Positions 48,611 through 55,999 of a DNA stretch of 64,000 nucleotides are shown piece after piece (position 1 is the first letter of the stretch; every line of letters begins with the position of its first letter). The position numbers were made by a program, and so were the translations under genes. The stretch is from Flavobacterium humidisoli (GTDB lineage Bacteria > Bacteroidota > Bacteroidia > Flavobacteriales > Flavobacteriaceae), in contig NZ_CP096829.1 in the NCBI RefSeq assembly GCF_023272795.1, positions 4,092,001 through 4,156,000 of the forward strand. Direction: 5' to 3'. The notes under the pieces were generated by a model. It had not been told where the DNA came from. It searched no databases and saw only the letters and a program-made list of their open reading frames with translations.

Positions 48611-49852
48611 CTAATCTAGGATACAATCATCGCTCCATAACAAAGTTGTTTTATATTCAGTAGCAGGAGTGCTTGAAGTTGAGTTAAATTGCACTCTACC
48701 ACCATCCTGATAATATTGATAGTTATGAATCAACCTTTCTTTAAAATATTGGTCAAGAACTAAGTCCGAAACTCGTGTTCTTCCATACTTGTCAACGACA
48801 TTTTGCATTGATTCTTTAACAGCTTTAGCCGCTACATCTGCCGCAACGCCAGCCGAATAAGTAGTATTAAATCTATTAACAATAGGTGCACCAAAAGATA
48901 CAGCTTGTGGACAACTGATAGCGTGAACAATTTCAACTCCCCTTTCATTTAATAAAACTATTTTAAATCGTATATTTTTAACAAGAGCTTCTTGCCAATT
49001 TGCATCTAGCTTCGCTATAAAATTAAAACTATGACAGCTAGGCGGATAGTCTTCCTCAGAAATCTCTCCAAGATAGTTCCCATTTTGGTCATAATTTGCA
49101 ATATGTGCAATTCGCTGTAATCTTATAGCTTCTACATCTCCTGAACTCTCACAAGGATAAGGCAAGGTATTAGTGGTTTTAGTCACCTTTTCACCTACAT
49201 AAATAACCTCTAAAATCTTTGGGCCATTGCTAATTATTCGCCAAACGTCTTGAGTTAGCCATACCGTTTGTGTATATGTCTCGGTGCATAGAGGTATCTT
49301 ACTTGTAATATCGGATGGAGCATAAAACAAATTTATTGTTTTTGTTAAAATATCCAACTTATTTTTTCCTGAAACATTTGTCGCTTTGCCATTTCTAACG
49401 ACAACTGAACCTAAATTTTCCCCATTAAAGAAATACACATTCAATCCCCCTGTAAAATCCTTTAGATTTGTGATAGTTTCAGGGTAAACAGCACTTTTTA
49501 CGAGCGTAAAAACTTCTAAAAAGTAAGATTGCGATTTGCCTTCACTTTCAATTGCAACACCTTGATATTTCAAATGGCTTTGCAGAACGTCAGATTCAAA
49601 AGTGTTTACAACTTTTTCTTTTGCTGAAAATTCTGAAATTTTAAAATTGTCTTTTTCAATTACGTTTACATTTTCAAAATCTGCTTCCACATTTTGTGCA
49701 ATATTGGAATTTGAAAATTTCGCTAATTCTAAATCAGTCTTAACGGTTTTTGCATTTTCCTGATTCTTTACTAATTCTTCATTATTGCATGATAAAAATA
49801 ATAGTGCAATAAAAAAACAAACGGAATACTTAATAAATTTATGCATACTCAT
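48611..49852 (-). CDS. lipoprotein of unknown function heading a three-gene cassette
   Basis: 413 residues. Signal peptide and lipobox IALLFLSC (Cys22). A flexible region (25-75) precedes a strand-rich part (about 80-185) with LEVFTLVKSAVYP, GGLNVYFFNGENLGSVVVRNGKATN. The C-terminal 200 residues contain five Cys (PLCTETY, YPCESSG, PSCHSF, ISCPQAV, DDCILD) and a helical AADVAAKAVKESMQNVVDKYG region. No known domain is recognised. The lipid anchor, variable-looking C-terminus and tight coupling with two small genes are reminiscent of polymorphic lipoprotein effector loci, but this is inference. A decayed copy of its 5' end lies at 47276-47350. Confidence 0.7.
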   Translation of the reverse strand: MSMHKFIKYSVCFFIALLFLSCNNEELVKNQENAKTVKTDLELAKFSNSNIAQNVEADFENVNVIEKDNFKISEFSAKEKVVNTFESDVLQSHLKYQGVAIESEGKSQSYFLEVFTLVKSAVYPETITNLKDFTGGLNVYFFNGENLGSVVVRNGKATNVSGKNKLDILTKTINLFYAPSDITSKIPLCTETYTQTVWLTQDVWRIISNGPKILEVIYVGEKVTKTTNTLPYPCESSGDVEAIRLQRIAHIANYDQNGNYLGEISEEDYPPSCHSFNFIAKLDANWQEALVKNIRFKIVLLNERGVEIVHAISCPQAVSFGAPIVNRFNTTYSAGVAADVAAKAVKESMQNVVDKYGRTRVSDLVLDQYFKERLIHNYQYYQDGGRVQFNSTSSTPATEYKTTLLWSDDCILD

Positions 49853-50004
49853 TTACATTGATTGGTTAATAAATTCTTTTATTTAATAAATATCTTACAT
49901 TTATTACTTGCGAATATAAAACAATTAAATTTATTTTAACAAATAAAATACTAATAATAATTTATTTGTATTAAAACTTTTACTACAATGTTAAATATAA
50001 ATAC
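49801..50004. repeat. duplicated upstream/5' segment, intact copy
   Basis: Upstream flank and first codons of the lipoprotein gene; partner of 47297-47495. Confidence 0.7.
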
Positions 50005-50184
50005 TTTGAATGATTGTTGAAACGTGATGCTAAATTTGAATCAAGAACAATTTGACCAACGAGAAGACTTCTTTAAAAAAAAACTTTTAACGCTCTTAAA
50101 TCATTAAAATTCAATTTATTACTATTAAATTTGAATAGCATTTCTGCGTTCAAAATTAAAACCAAACTTAATTTTTAGTTAAAT
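49853..50184. other. gap between the lipoprotein cassette and the bla operon
   Basis: Made up of the duplicated upstream segment and the degenerate MFS 3' end, then about 75 AT-rich bases before the BlaI operators. A 26-codon plus-strand frame (50027-50107) is present but lies inside the degenerate repeat and is not likely to be a gene. Confidence 0.55.
50005..50107. repeat. direct repeat copy 3: degenerate MFS 3' end
   Basis: Read in the MFS frame, ACGTGATGCTAAATTTGAAT and CAATTTGACCAACGAGAAGA match the codons for the last residues of the MFS protein (TGCCIWIKNALTNEKIS) with three in-frame stops: T-stop-C-stop-I-stop-IKNNLTNEKTS. The tail AAAAACTTTTAACG also matches copy 1. Confidence 0.7.
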
Positions 50185-50200
50185 AACTATTTTTATAGTT
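50185..50200. promoter_or_regulatory. BlaI-type operator, box 1
   Basis: AACTATTTTTATAGTT, the palindrome AACTA-N6-TAGTT. Its 3' end shares TT with the -33 TTG. The second box begins 20 bases later, two helical turns, so two dimers can bind on one face. Confidence 0.65.
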
Positions 50201-50229
50201 GTGTAACTAAAAAAATAGTTGTAGGTTTG
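50199..50229 (+). promoter_or_regulatory. promoter of the blaI-M56 operon (-33 TTG, -7 TAGGTTTG)
   Basis: TTG (50199-50201), a 20-base spacer and TAGGTTTG (50222-50229), both consensus, 17 bases before the ATG at 50247. Box 2 fills the spacer and box 1 touches the -33. Confidence 0.65.
50205..50220. promoter_or_regulatory. BlaI-type operator, box 2
   Basis: AACTAAAAAAATAGTT, second copy of AACTA-N6-TAGTT, exactly between -33 and -7, which would block RNA polymerase. Confidence 0.65.
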
Positions 50230-50246
50230 AATTAAAATTAGAGAAG

Positions 50247-50615
50247 ATGCAGAAGTTAACAAACAAAGAAGAAGAAATTATGATGATTTTATGGAAGCTG
50301 AAAAAAGCTTTTGTAAAAGAAATCCAAGCCGAAATAACAGAAGATCAGCCACATTACAATACACTATCAACTATTGTGCGTAATCTGGAAGAAAAAGGAT
50401 ATGTTGGACATAATGCTTTTGGAAACACCCATCAATACTTTCCAATTGTAGCAATTGAAGATTACAGAAAAGGATTTATGAAAACTGCAATCGATAATTA
50501 CTTCAATAGTTCTTATAAAAGTATGGTTTCCTTTTTTGCGAAAGAAGAAAAAATTTCAGCAGATGAATTGCGTGAAATTTTATTAATGATCGAAAATAAA
50601 AACGAAAAAAAATAA
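50247..50615 (+). CDS. BlaI/MecI/CopY family repressor, copy 1
   Basis: 122 residues. The winged helix spans residues 3-75, beginning LTNKEEEIMMILWKLKKAFV and including HYNTLSTIVRNLEEKGYV, the BlaI/MecI recognition helix. The C-terminal helices dimerise and would carry the cleavage site. It is almost identical to copy 2 at 52265 (about 15 differences in 122), so the pair is a recent duplication. It heads the operon and sits just after two palindromic operators, so it should repress the whole operon. The M56 peptidase gene follows 7 bases later. Confidence 0.93.
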   Translation: MQKLTNKEEEIMMILWKLKKAFVKEIQAEITEDQPHYNTLSTIVRNLEEKGYVGHNAFGNTHQYFPIVAIEDYRKGFMKTAIDNYFNSSYKSMVSFFAKEEKISADELREILLMIENKNEKK

Positions 50616-50622
50616 TTAGTTT

Positions 50623-52239
50623 ATGGAAGCAGTTTTCATTTACATCGCCAAATCAAGCAGTTTAATGCTAATGTTTTATTGTGCTTACTATTTTTTACTG
50701 CGCAAAGAAACATTTTTTAACAGCAACAGATGGTTTCTTTTATCTGGATTGATAGTCTCAGTAATTTTACCATTATTGACTTACACAAAAGTAATTTGGA
50801 TTGATGCTGCTCCTAATTTTGATACAAGTATCCAAACAACATTAATAAGTAACTCAGACAGCGAATCGGTAGAATTTAATTGGAATTATATTATTCTTGG
50901 CCTATACGGGATTGGTCTTTTTGTTTTTCTTTCAAAACTGGCAATTGACTTTTATAGTTTAAATTCTATTATAAAAGGAAAAAAAATCAAACAACAAGCT
51001 GATTTCAAATTCGTAGATATCAACGAAAACATCACGCCTTTCTCCTATTTCGAATATATTGTGTACAACTCATCACTTTACACCGCATCAGAATTAGAGA
51101 GCATTTTGGAACATGAAAAAGTGCACAGCGATCAAAATCATACTTTTGATGTATTGATTTCGAGAATCTTCAGTATCATTTTCTGGTTCAACCCGATTAT
51201 ATGGCTTTACAAAAAGGCAATCACTCAAAATCTGGAGTTTATTGCTGATAGCGAGGCTTCTAAGAAACTTTCAGACAAAAAAGCATATCAATACACGCTT
51301 TTAAAAATAACAACACACGAAAATTGTGTTGCAATCACCAATCATTTTTATCAATCATTAATCAAAAAACGAATCGTCATGTTAAACAAAAATCAATCAA
51401 AAAAGAGCAATGCATGGAAGTATTACACCGTAATTCCTGCCCTAGCCGCTTTTGTATTTTTATTTCAAGTAGAAGTAGTTGCAAAAGAAAGGCAGGAAAA
51501 TGTGAAAATAGTTTCGAACGAAATTAAATCTGTCAATGTTTTTAAAATCACAAAAAAAACGACAGATGCCGAATTTAAAGATCTTAAAAAAGATTTAAAA
51601 TCAACTTATAATATTGATCTAGAGTTTTCTGACATCAAAAGAAACTCAAAAAATGAACTAACATCTCTTAAAGTTGATATTATTAATGGTGCGCAAAAAT
51701 CTCAATCTCTGCAAAGTGGAGATCAAGCGATCAAAGATTTTGGAATTGTTGTTACTACAAACAAAAACGGCACCATAAAAGCTGGAATCCAAACCTTTAA
51801 CGAAAAAGTTGCTGTAAGCAAAAAAGTAAGTGAAAACGAAAAAACAAGCAAAACTTCTAAAACAGCAGTAAGCAAAAATTTAACTACTAATACAGAAACC
51901 AATGTTAACACTAATTCTAATACTAGTACAAAAACTAATAGTAATAGTAGTGCAAATTCTAGCACTACTGTAATTGTAGATAAAGACAATAATACGGTCA
52001 TTACTACTTCTTCTGATGAAGGTACATCTGTTGCTGTTGCAAATGGTGTAAAAACTAATGTAAAAATAGGTTTTCCGCTTGTAATTTTAGATGGAAAAGA
52101 TATGCCTTCTGACTTTGATATTAACAGCCTTTCCCCTAGCACGATTAAATCGGTAAAAGTTTTCAAAAGCTTAGATGCCTTAGCTTTATATGGTGATAAA
52201 GGCGAAAATGGTATCATCGAAATTAGAAGCAAAAAATAA
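50623..52239 (+). CDS. M56 (BlaR1/MecR1-type) sensor metallopeptidase, copy 1, with TonB-plug-like tail
   Basis: 538 residues. The N-terminal part has four membrane helices and the zinc-peptidase motif LEHEKVHSDQ (HExxH: His164, Glu165, His168) with downstream ENLEFIADSEA-type glutamate (ITQNLEFIADSEASKKL). The membrane helix near 268-284 (VIPALAAFVFLFQV) leads to an external part. That part has a Ser/Thr/Asn-rich linker (about 400-445) and ends in SVKVFKSLDALALYGDKGENG, which resembles the plug region of TonB-dependent receptors. There is no penicillin-binding domain as in BlaR1. The peptidase would cleave BlaI on a signal. The plug-like tail is the likely sensor or docking part (inference). 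Confidence 0.88.
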   Translation: MEAVFIYIAKSSSLMLMFYCAYYFLLRKETFFNSNRWFLLSGLIVSVILPLLTYTKVIWIDAAPNFDTSIQTTLISNSDSESVEFNWNYIILGLYGIGLFVFLSKLAIDFYSLNSIIKGKKIKQQADFKFVDINENITPFSYFEYIVYNSSLYTASELESILEHEKVHSDQNHTFDVLISRIFSIIFWFNPIIWLYKKAITQNLEFIADSEASKKLSDKKAYQYTLLKITTHENCVAITNHFYQSLIKKRIVMLNKNQSKKSNAWKYYTVIPALAAFVFLFQVEVVAKERQENVKIVSNEIKSVNVFKITKKTTDAEFKDLKKDLKSTYNIDLEFSDIKRNSKNELTSLKVDIINGAQKSQSLQSGDQAIKDFGIVVTTNKNGTIKAGIQTFNEKVAVSKKVSENEKTSKTSKTAVSKNLTTNTETNVNTNSNTSTKTNSNSSANSSTTVIVDKDNNTVITTSSDEGTSVAVANGVKTNVKIGFPLVILDGKDMPSDFDINSLSPSTIKSVKVFKSLDALALYGDKGENGIIEIRSKK

Positions 52240-52264
52240 AAAAGTAATTTTAAATCACTGAGAA

Positions 52265-52633
52265 ATGCAAAAACTGACCAATAAAGAAGAAGAAATCATG
52301 CATATTTTATGGAAGCTAAAAAAAGCTTTTGTAAAAGAAATTCAAGCAGAGATTTTAGAAGATCAGCCACATTATAACACTTTGTCTACCATTGTTCGTA
52401 ATCTGGAAGAAAAAGGATATGTTGCCCATAATGCTTTTGGAAATACGCATCAATATTATCCAGCAGTAAGTATCGAAGACTACAGAAAAGGGTTCATGAG
52501 CACTGCAATTGATAATTATTTTAATAGCTCGTACAAAAGCATGGTTTCTTTTTTTGCTAAAGAAGAAAAAATTTCGGCAGACGAATTGCGTGAAATCTTA
52601 GACATGATCGAAAATCCAAAAGCAGGTAAGTAA
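52265..52633 (+). CDS. BlaI/MecI/CopY family repressor, copy 2
   Basis: 122 residues with the same winged helix as copy 1 and identical HYNTLSTIVRNLEEKGYV. Differences cluster at a few positions (for instance H for M at residue 13, A for G at 54, and the C-terminal tail PKAGK). No operator of the AACTA-N6-TAGTT type precedes it, so it depends on the upstream promoter. With copy 1 it may form mixed dimers (inference). The second M56 gene starts 12 bases downstream. Confidence 0.93.
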   Translation: MQKLTNKEEEIMHILWKLKKAFVKEIQAEILEDQPHYNTLSTIVRNLEEKGYVAHNAFGNTHQYYPAVSIEDYRKGFMSTAIDNYFNSSYKSMVSFFAKEEKISADELREILDMIENPKAGK

Positions 52634-52644
52634 TCAAAATAGTT

Positions 52645-54513
52645 ATGGAAGCACTTTTCATTTTTATCTTAAAATCAAGCGGGTTATTAGCAATGTTTTA
52701 CTTTGCTTACATCTTTTTACTTCGCAAAGAAACTTTTTTTAACAGTAGCCGCTGGTTTTTAATTGCGGGATTAATCACTTCTGTAGTATTGCCTTTTGTA
52801 GTTTATACGAAAGTGATTTGGGTTGAAGCGCCTCCAGTGCCAGCGCCAGATCCAATAATTACAACTACAACAACTGATGTAGCGAATATTCCAACTTCAA
52901 ATCATGAAGTTGCTATTTATAGCACTCAGTATAAGCCAACAACAGTTTCTGTTATTGAAGAAGAGAATTTTGATATCAATTGGACTTTGGTTGTAGCTGT
53001 CGTTTACGGAATTGGTTTCTTGGCTTTTATGATCAAATTTGCGCTTGATTTTTACAGTCTGAATTCTGTTTTAAAGGGAAAAAAGATTGAACAGCAGGAA
53101 GATTTTAAATTTATCGACGTTAATGAAAATATTGCTCCTTTCTCCTATTTCGATTACATTGTATATAACTCATCACTATATACTTCGACAGAATTGGAAA
53201 GCATTTTGGAACACGAAAAAGTGCACAGCGATCAAAAGCATACCGTTGATGTTTTGATCTCTAGAATCTTTTGTATTCTATTTTGGTTTAACCCAATTAT
53301 CTGGCTTTATAAAAAAGCTATTCTACAAAACCTTGAATTCATTGCAGATAGTGAAGCTTCTAAAAAAATTGCCGACAAAAAAGCGTATCAATACACACTT
53401 TTAAAAATCACAACACATGAAACTTGTGTTGCAATCACCAATCATTTCTATCAATCATTAATCAAAAAACGAATTGTCATGTTAAACAAAAATCAATCAA
53501 GCAAAAGAAATTACTGGAAGTATTCGGCTGTAATACCGGCTCTTGGTGCGTTTGTTCTTTTATTTCAAATAAGAACCATTGCACAAGAAAAGAAACAGGC
53601 TGAAGTTGCAACAATCCAAAGCGACACTGTTAAAGATACGGAACAAACAATCAAAATTACTAAAAACACGACTGATAAGGAATTAAATGAATTGCCAGGA
53701 CAATTAAAAGCAAATCATAATCTGGATGTCGAAATTTCGGACGTCAAAAGAAACAGCAAAGAAGAATTGACTGCGATTCAAATCAAAGTAAAATCGGATT
53801 CTGGTAAAAAACAAATGATCAGAATTGACGGAGACGAAGCTATTAAAGACTGCGAATTAGCAATTGGAACAAACGAAAATGGATCAAAGGCTATTGTAAT
53901 TAATACTGATGGAAATTTCAGAACACCAATGATTATCAAGAACAACAAAGTTATTGTTCGTACTTTTGGAAATGGAGAATCTGATGTTGCAGCTCCCGTA
54001 CCTCCAACTCCACCTGCATTTCCTTCAGGGCCAATGCCTCCTGTTCCAGCAATTGATATGTCAAAAATGCCAAAGCCTCCTGTTGCTCCAAAAAATCCAA
54101 AGGATAAAGTAGCAATGGCTAAGTTTGAAAAAGACATGGAAGCGTTTGGAAAACAGATGGAAGCATTTGAACCTCAAATGAAAGAATACGAAAAACAAGT
54201 TGAAGCGATCATGTCGCAAAGATCTGAAATCTATGAAAAAGAAATGGCGAAATATGAAATTGCCATGGAAAAATTCAGCGCTAACATGGAAAAGTTTAAC
54301 TACGACTTTAATTTCAAATTCGGAGACGATTCTAAAGACTATGAAAATAGCATGAAACAATATGAGCAAGACATGAAACAGTATGAGCTTGACATGAAAC
54401 AACATGCAAAAGATATGAAACAGCATGCTAAGGACATGAAACAACATGAAAAAGACATGAAGCAGCATGAAAAAGATATGAAAGAAATGGAAAAGCAGAA
54501 TAAAAAAGCTTAA
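52645..54513 (+). CDS. M56 (BlaR1/MecR1-type) sensor metallopeptidase, copy 2, with heptad-repeat tail
   Basis: 622 residues, paralogous to copy 1 through the membrane and peptidase part (HExxH at 190-194, HEKVH). It has a loop with Pro/Thr-rich residues (62-100) not found in copy 1. After the last membrane helix (about 293-306) there is a strand region, a proline-rich segment (PPTPPAFPSGPMPPVPA), and a C-terminal heptad array of the type MKQHxKD repeated about seven times (from base 54352 on), a predicted long coiled coil. The tail differs entirely from copy 1, so the two sensors likely read different signals (inference). The downstream serine hydrolase starts 5 bases later. Confidence 0.88.
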   Translation: MEALFIFILKSSGLLAMFYFAYIFLLRKETFFNSSRWFLIAGLITSVVLPFVVYTKVIWVEAPPVPAPDPIITTTTTDVANIPTSNHEVAIYSTQYKPTTVSVIEEENFDINWTLVVAVVYGIGFLAFMIKFALDFYSLNSVLKGKKIEQQEDFKFIDVNENIAPFSYFDYIVYNSSLYTSTELESILEHEKVHSDQKHTVDVLISRIFCILFWFNPIIWLYKKAILQNLEFIADSEASKKIADKKAYQYTLLKITTHETCVAITNHFYQSLIKKRIVMLNKNQSSKRNYWKYSAVIPALGAFVLLFQIRTIAQEKKQAEVATIQSDTVKDTEQTIKITKNTTDKELNELPGQLKANHNLDVEISDVKRNSKEELTAIQIKVKSDSGKKQMIRIDGDEAIKDCELAIGTNENGSKAIVINTDGNFRTPMIIKNNKVIVRTFGNGESDVAAPVPPTPPAFPSGPMPPVPAIDMSKMPKPPVAPKNPKDKVAMAKFEKDMEAFGKQMEAFEPQMKEYEKQVEAIMSQRSEIYEKEMAKYEIAMEKFSANMEKFNYDFNFKFGDDSKDYENSMKQYEQDMKQYELDMKQHAKDMKQHAKDMKQHEKDMKQHEKDMKEMEKQNKKA

Positions 54514-54518
54514 TTCTA

Positions 54519-55958
54519 ATGAGATTCTTTCTTACCGTCTCTTTACTATTCGTTCTTAATTTATCTTTTAATCAAAAAAACGCTGACAAATCAACAGAAC
54601 AAAGAATTGACAATTATATAAAAGAAGTAATAGCAATTAATGAAATTCCCGGTGTGGCATTGGCAGTAATAAAAGATGGTAAAATTGTTTATGAAAAATA
54701 TTTTGGAAAAGCTTCTATAGAAGATGATAAAGCAGTGGATAAAAACACTGCTTTTAAAATTTTTTCAACTACCAAATTAATTACCAATGTTGGGATATTT
54801 CAACTTATTGAACAAGGAAAGTTATCACTTGATGATCCTATTTCAAAATATTTAGAAAATACTCCTAAAGAATGGCAAGATGTAAAAATTAAAAATTTGC
54901 TTTCTCATTCTTCCGGACTTCCTGATATTATTAGGTTTCAAGAAATTCCGATAACGGCACCATTTGACAAAAAAATAGCTTTACTGTCTCAAAAACCGAT
55001 GGATTTTAAAACAGGAAATCAATATCATTACAATCAAACTAATTATTTGTTTCTGGCTAAAATTATCGAAAAAATTACTGGTTTAACTTTTGAAGAATAC
55101 ATTTTACAAAATCAGTTTTCTTCTGTAAAATCAGGCGTTTATTTTTCGTCCAATTTTGGCGAAATGGTACCCAATAGTGCTTTTAGATACAACTATGACG
55201 ATCAAACAAAAAAATACGTTAAAAGCACTTCAAACTTTGGTACCGACGCTCATTCTGCAAACGGTTTAAATATTTCTTTGCCGAATTTTATTCGTTGGAA
55301 TGAAAATCTCGATAGAGACCTTTATCTTCAAAAAGAAACCAAAAACAATATGTGGAAACCGTTTCCATTTGCTGACAACACAGATCGTTTTGCTTTCGGC
55401 TGGGAAATTGTACCTGTTAATAAAGTTCTTTCATACGGCTTTACCGGTGGCAATGAAACTGCTTTTAGAAAGTTTATTGACCGTGATTTAACGATAATCT
55501 TTTTGTCTAATGGCCATAAATATTCCAATTTATATGTACAAAGCCAAGTAATCAATCATGTTGCTTCGATTGTAGATAAAACACTTACAGATGATTTTTT
55601 ACTAGACGGAGAAAAAATCAATCAGAATTTTCTAAAACTAGACTTTACAAAAGCGCAACAGAATTATTTATCCATAAAAAAGAATCATCCTGATTGGGAC
55701 TTTGAATATCGATTGAATGTTATTGGCTATACATTAATGGATCATGGACGATTGCATGACGGTATAAAAGTCTTAGAACTTAACGCAAAAGAGAATCCAA
55801 AATCTGGAAATGCTTTTGACAGTTTGGCTGATGGCTATTTTAGAAATAATGAATTGGCACTTTCGAAAGAAAACTATCAAAAAGCATTATCTCTTTCTCC
55901 TGATAACAATAATGCAAAAGAAATGCTGGAGAAAATTAGCGCAATGTTAGCGAAGTAA
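54519..55958 (+). CDS. secreted serine hydrolase (class C beta-lactamase / PBP fold) with TPR tail
   Basis: 479 residues with a signal peptide-like start (MRFFLTVSLLFVLNLSF). The catalytic SxxK is STTK (Ser83, Lys86). The second motif, usually YxN, reads YNQTNY (Y171, N172, Q173), so the canonical Asn is replaced by Gln. HSSGLPD and FGWEIVP are other family positions, and FTGGNETAF stands at the KTG-like site. The C-terminal 120 residues have TPR-like helices (NAFDSLADGYFRNNELALSKENYQKAL). Such proteins range from beta-lactamases to peptidases and esterases; the missing Asn makes a lactamase role less certain. It is downstream of the BlaI/M56 genes. Confidence 0.85.
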   Translation: MRFFLTVSLLFVLNLSFNQKNADKSTEQRIDNYIKEVIAINEIPGVALAVIKDGKIVYEKYFGKASIEDDKAVDKNTAFKIFSTTKLITNVGIFQLIEQGKLSLDDPISKYLENTPKEWQDVKIKNLLSHSSGLPDIIRFQEIPITAPFDKKIALLSQKPMDFKTGNQYHYNQTNYLFLAKIIEKITGLTFEEYILQNQFSSVKSGVYFSSNFGEMVPNSAFRYNYDDQTKKYVKSTSNFGTDAHSANGLNISLPNFIRWNENLDRDLYLQKETKNNMWKPFPFADNTDRFAFGWEIVPVNKVLSYGFTGGNETAFRKFIDRDLTIIFLSNGHKYSNLYVQSQVINHVASIVDKTLTDDFLLDGEKINQNFLKLDFTKAQQNYLSIKKNHPDWDFEYRLNVIGYTLMDHGRLHDGIKVLELNAKENPKSGNAFDSLADGYFRNNELALSKENYQKALSLSPDNNNAKEMLEKISAMLAK

Positions 55959-55999
55959 TCTACATTTCCTTTAATAAATGAAAAAACATATTTTCAAAA

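Noticed and set aside
50027..50107. 26-codon plus-strand frame before the bla operon
   Set aside because: It lies inside the degenerate copy of the MFS 3' end and in a different frame from it.
53778..54468. Minus-strand frames opposite the second M56 gene
   Set aside because: Antisense of the proline-rich and heptad-repeat coding DNA, giving low-complexity sequence with no family features.
54352..54510. Regular short DNA repeats, considered as a CRISPR array
   Set aside because: The unit is 21 bases with no spacers and is read in frame as a seven-residue protein repeat.
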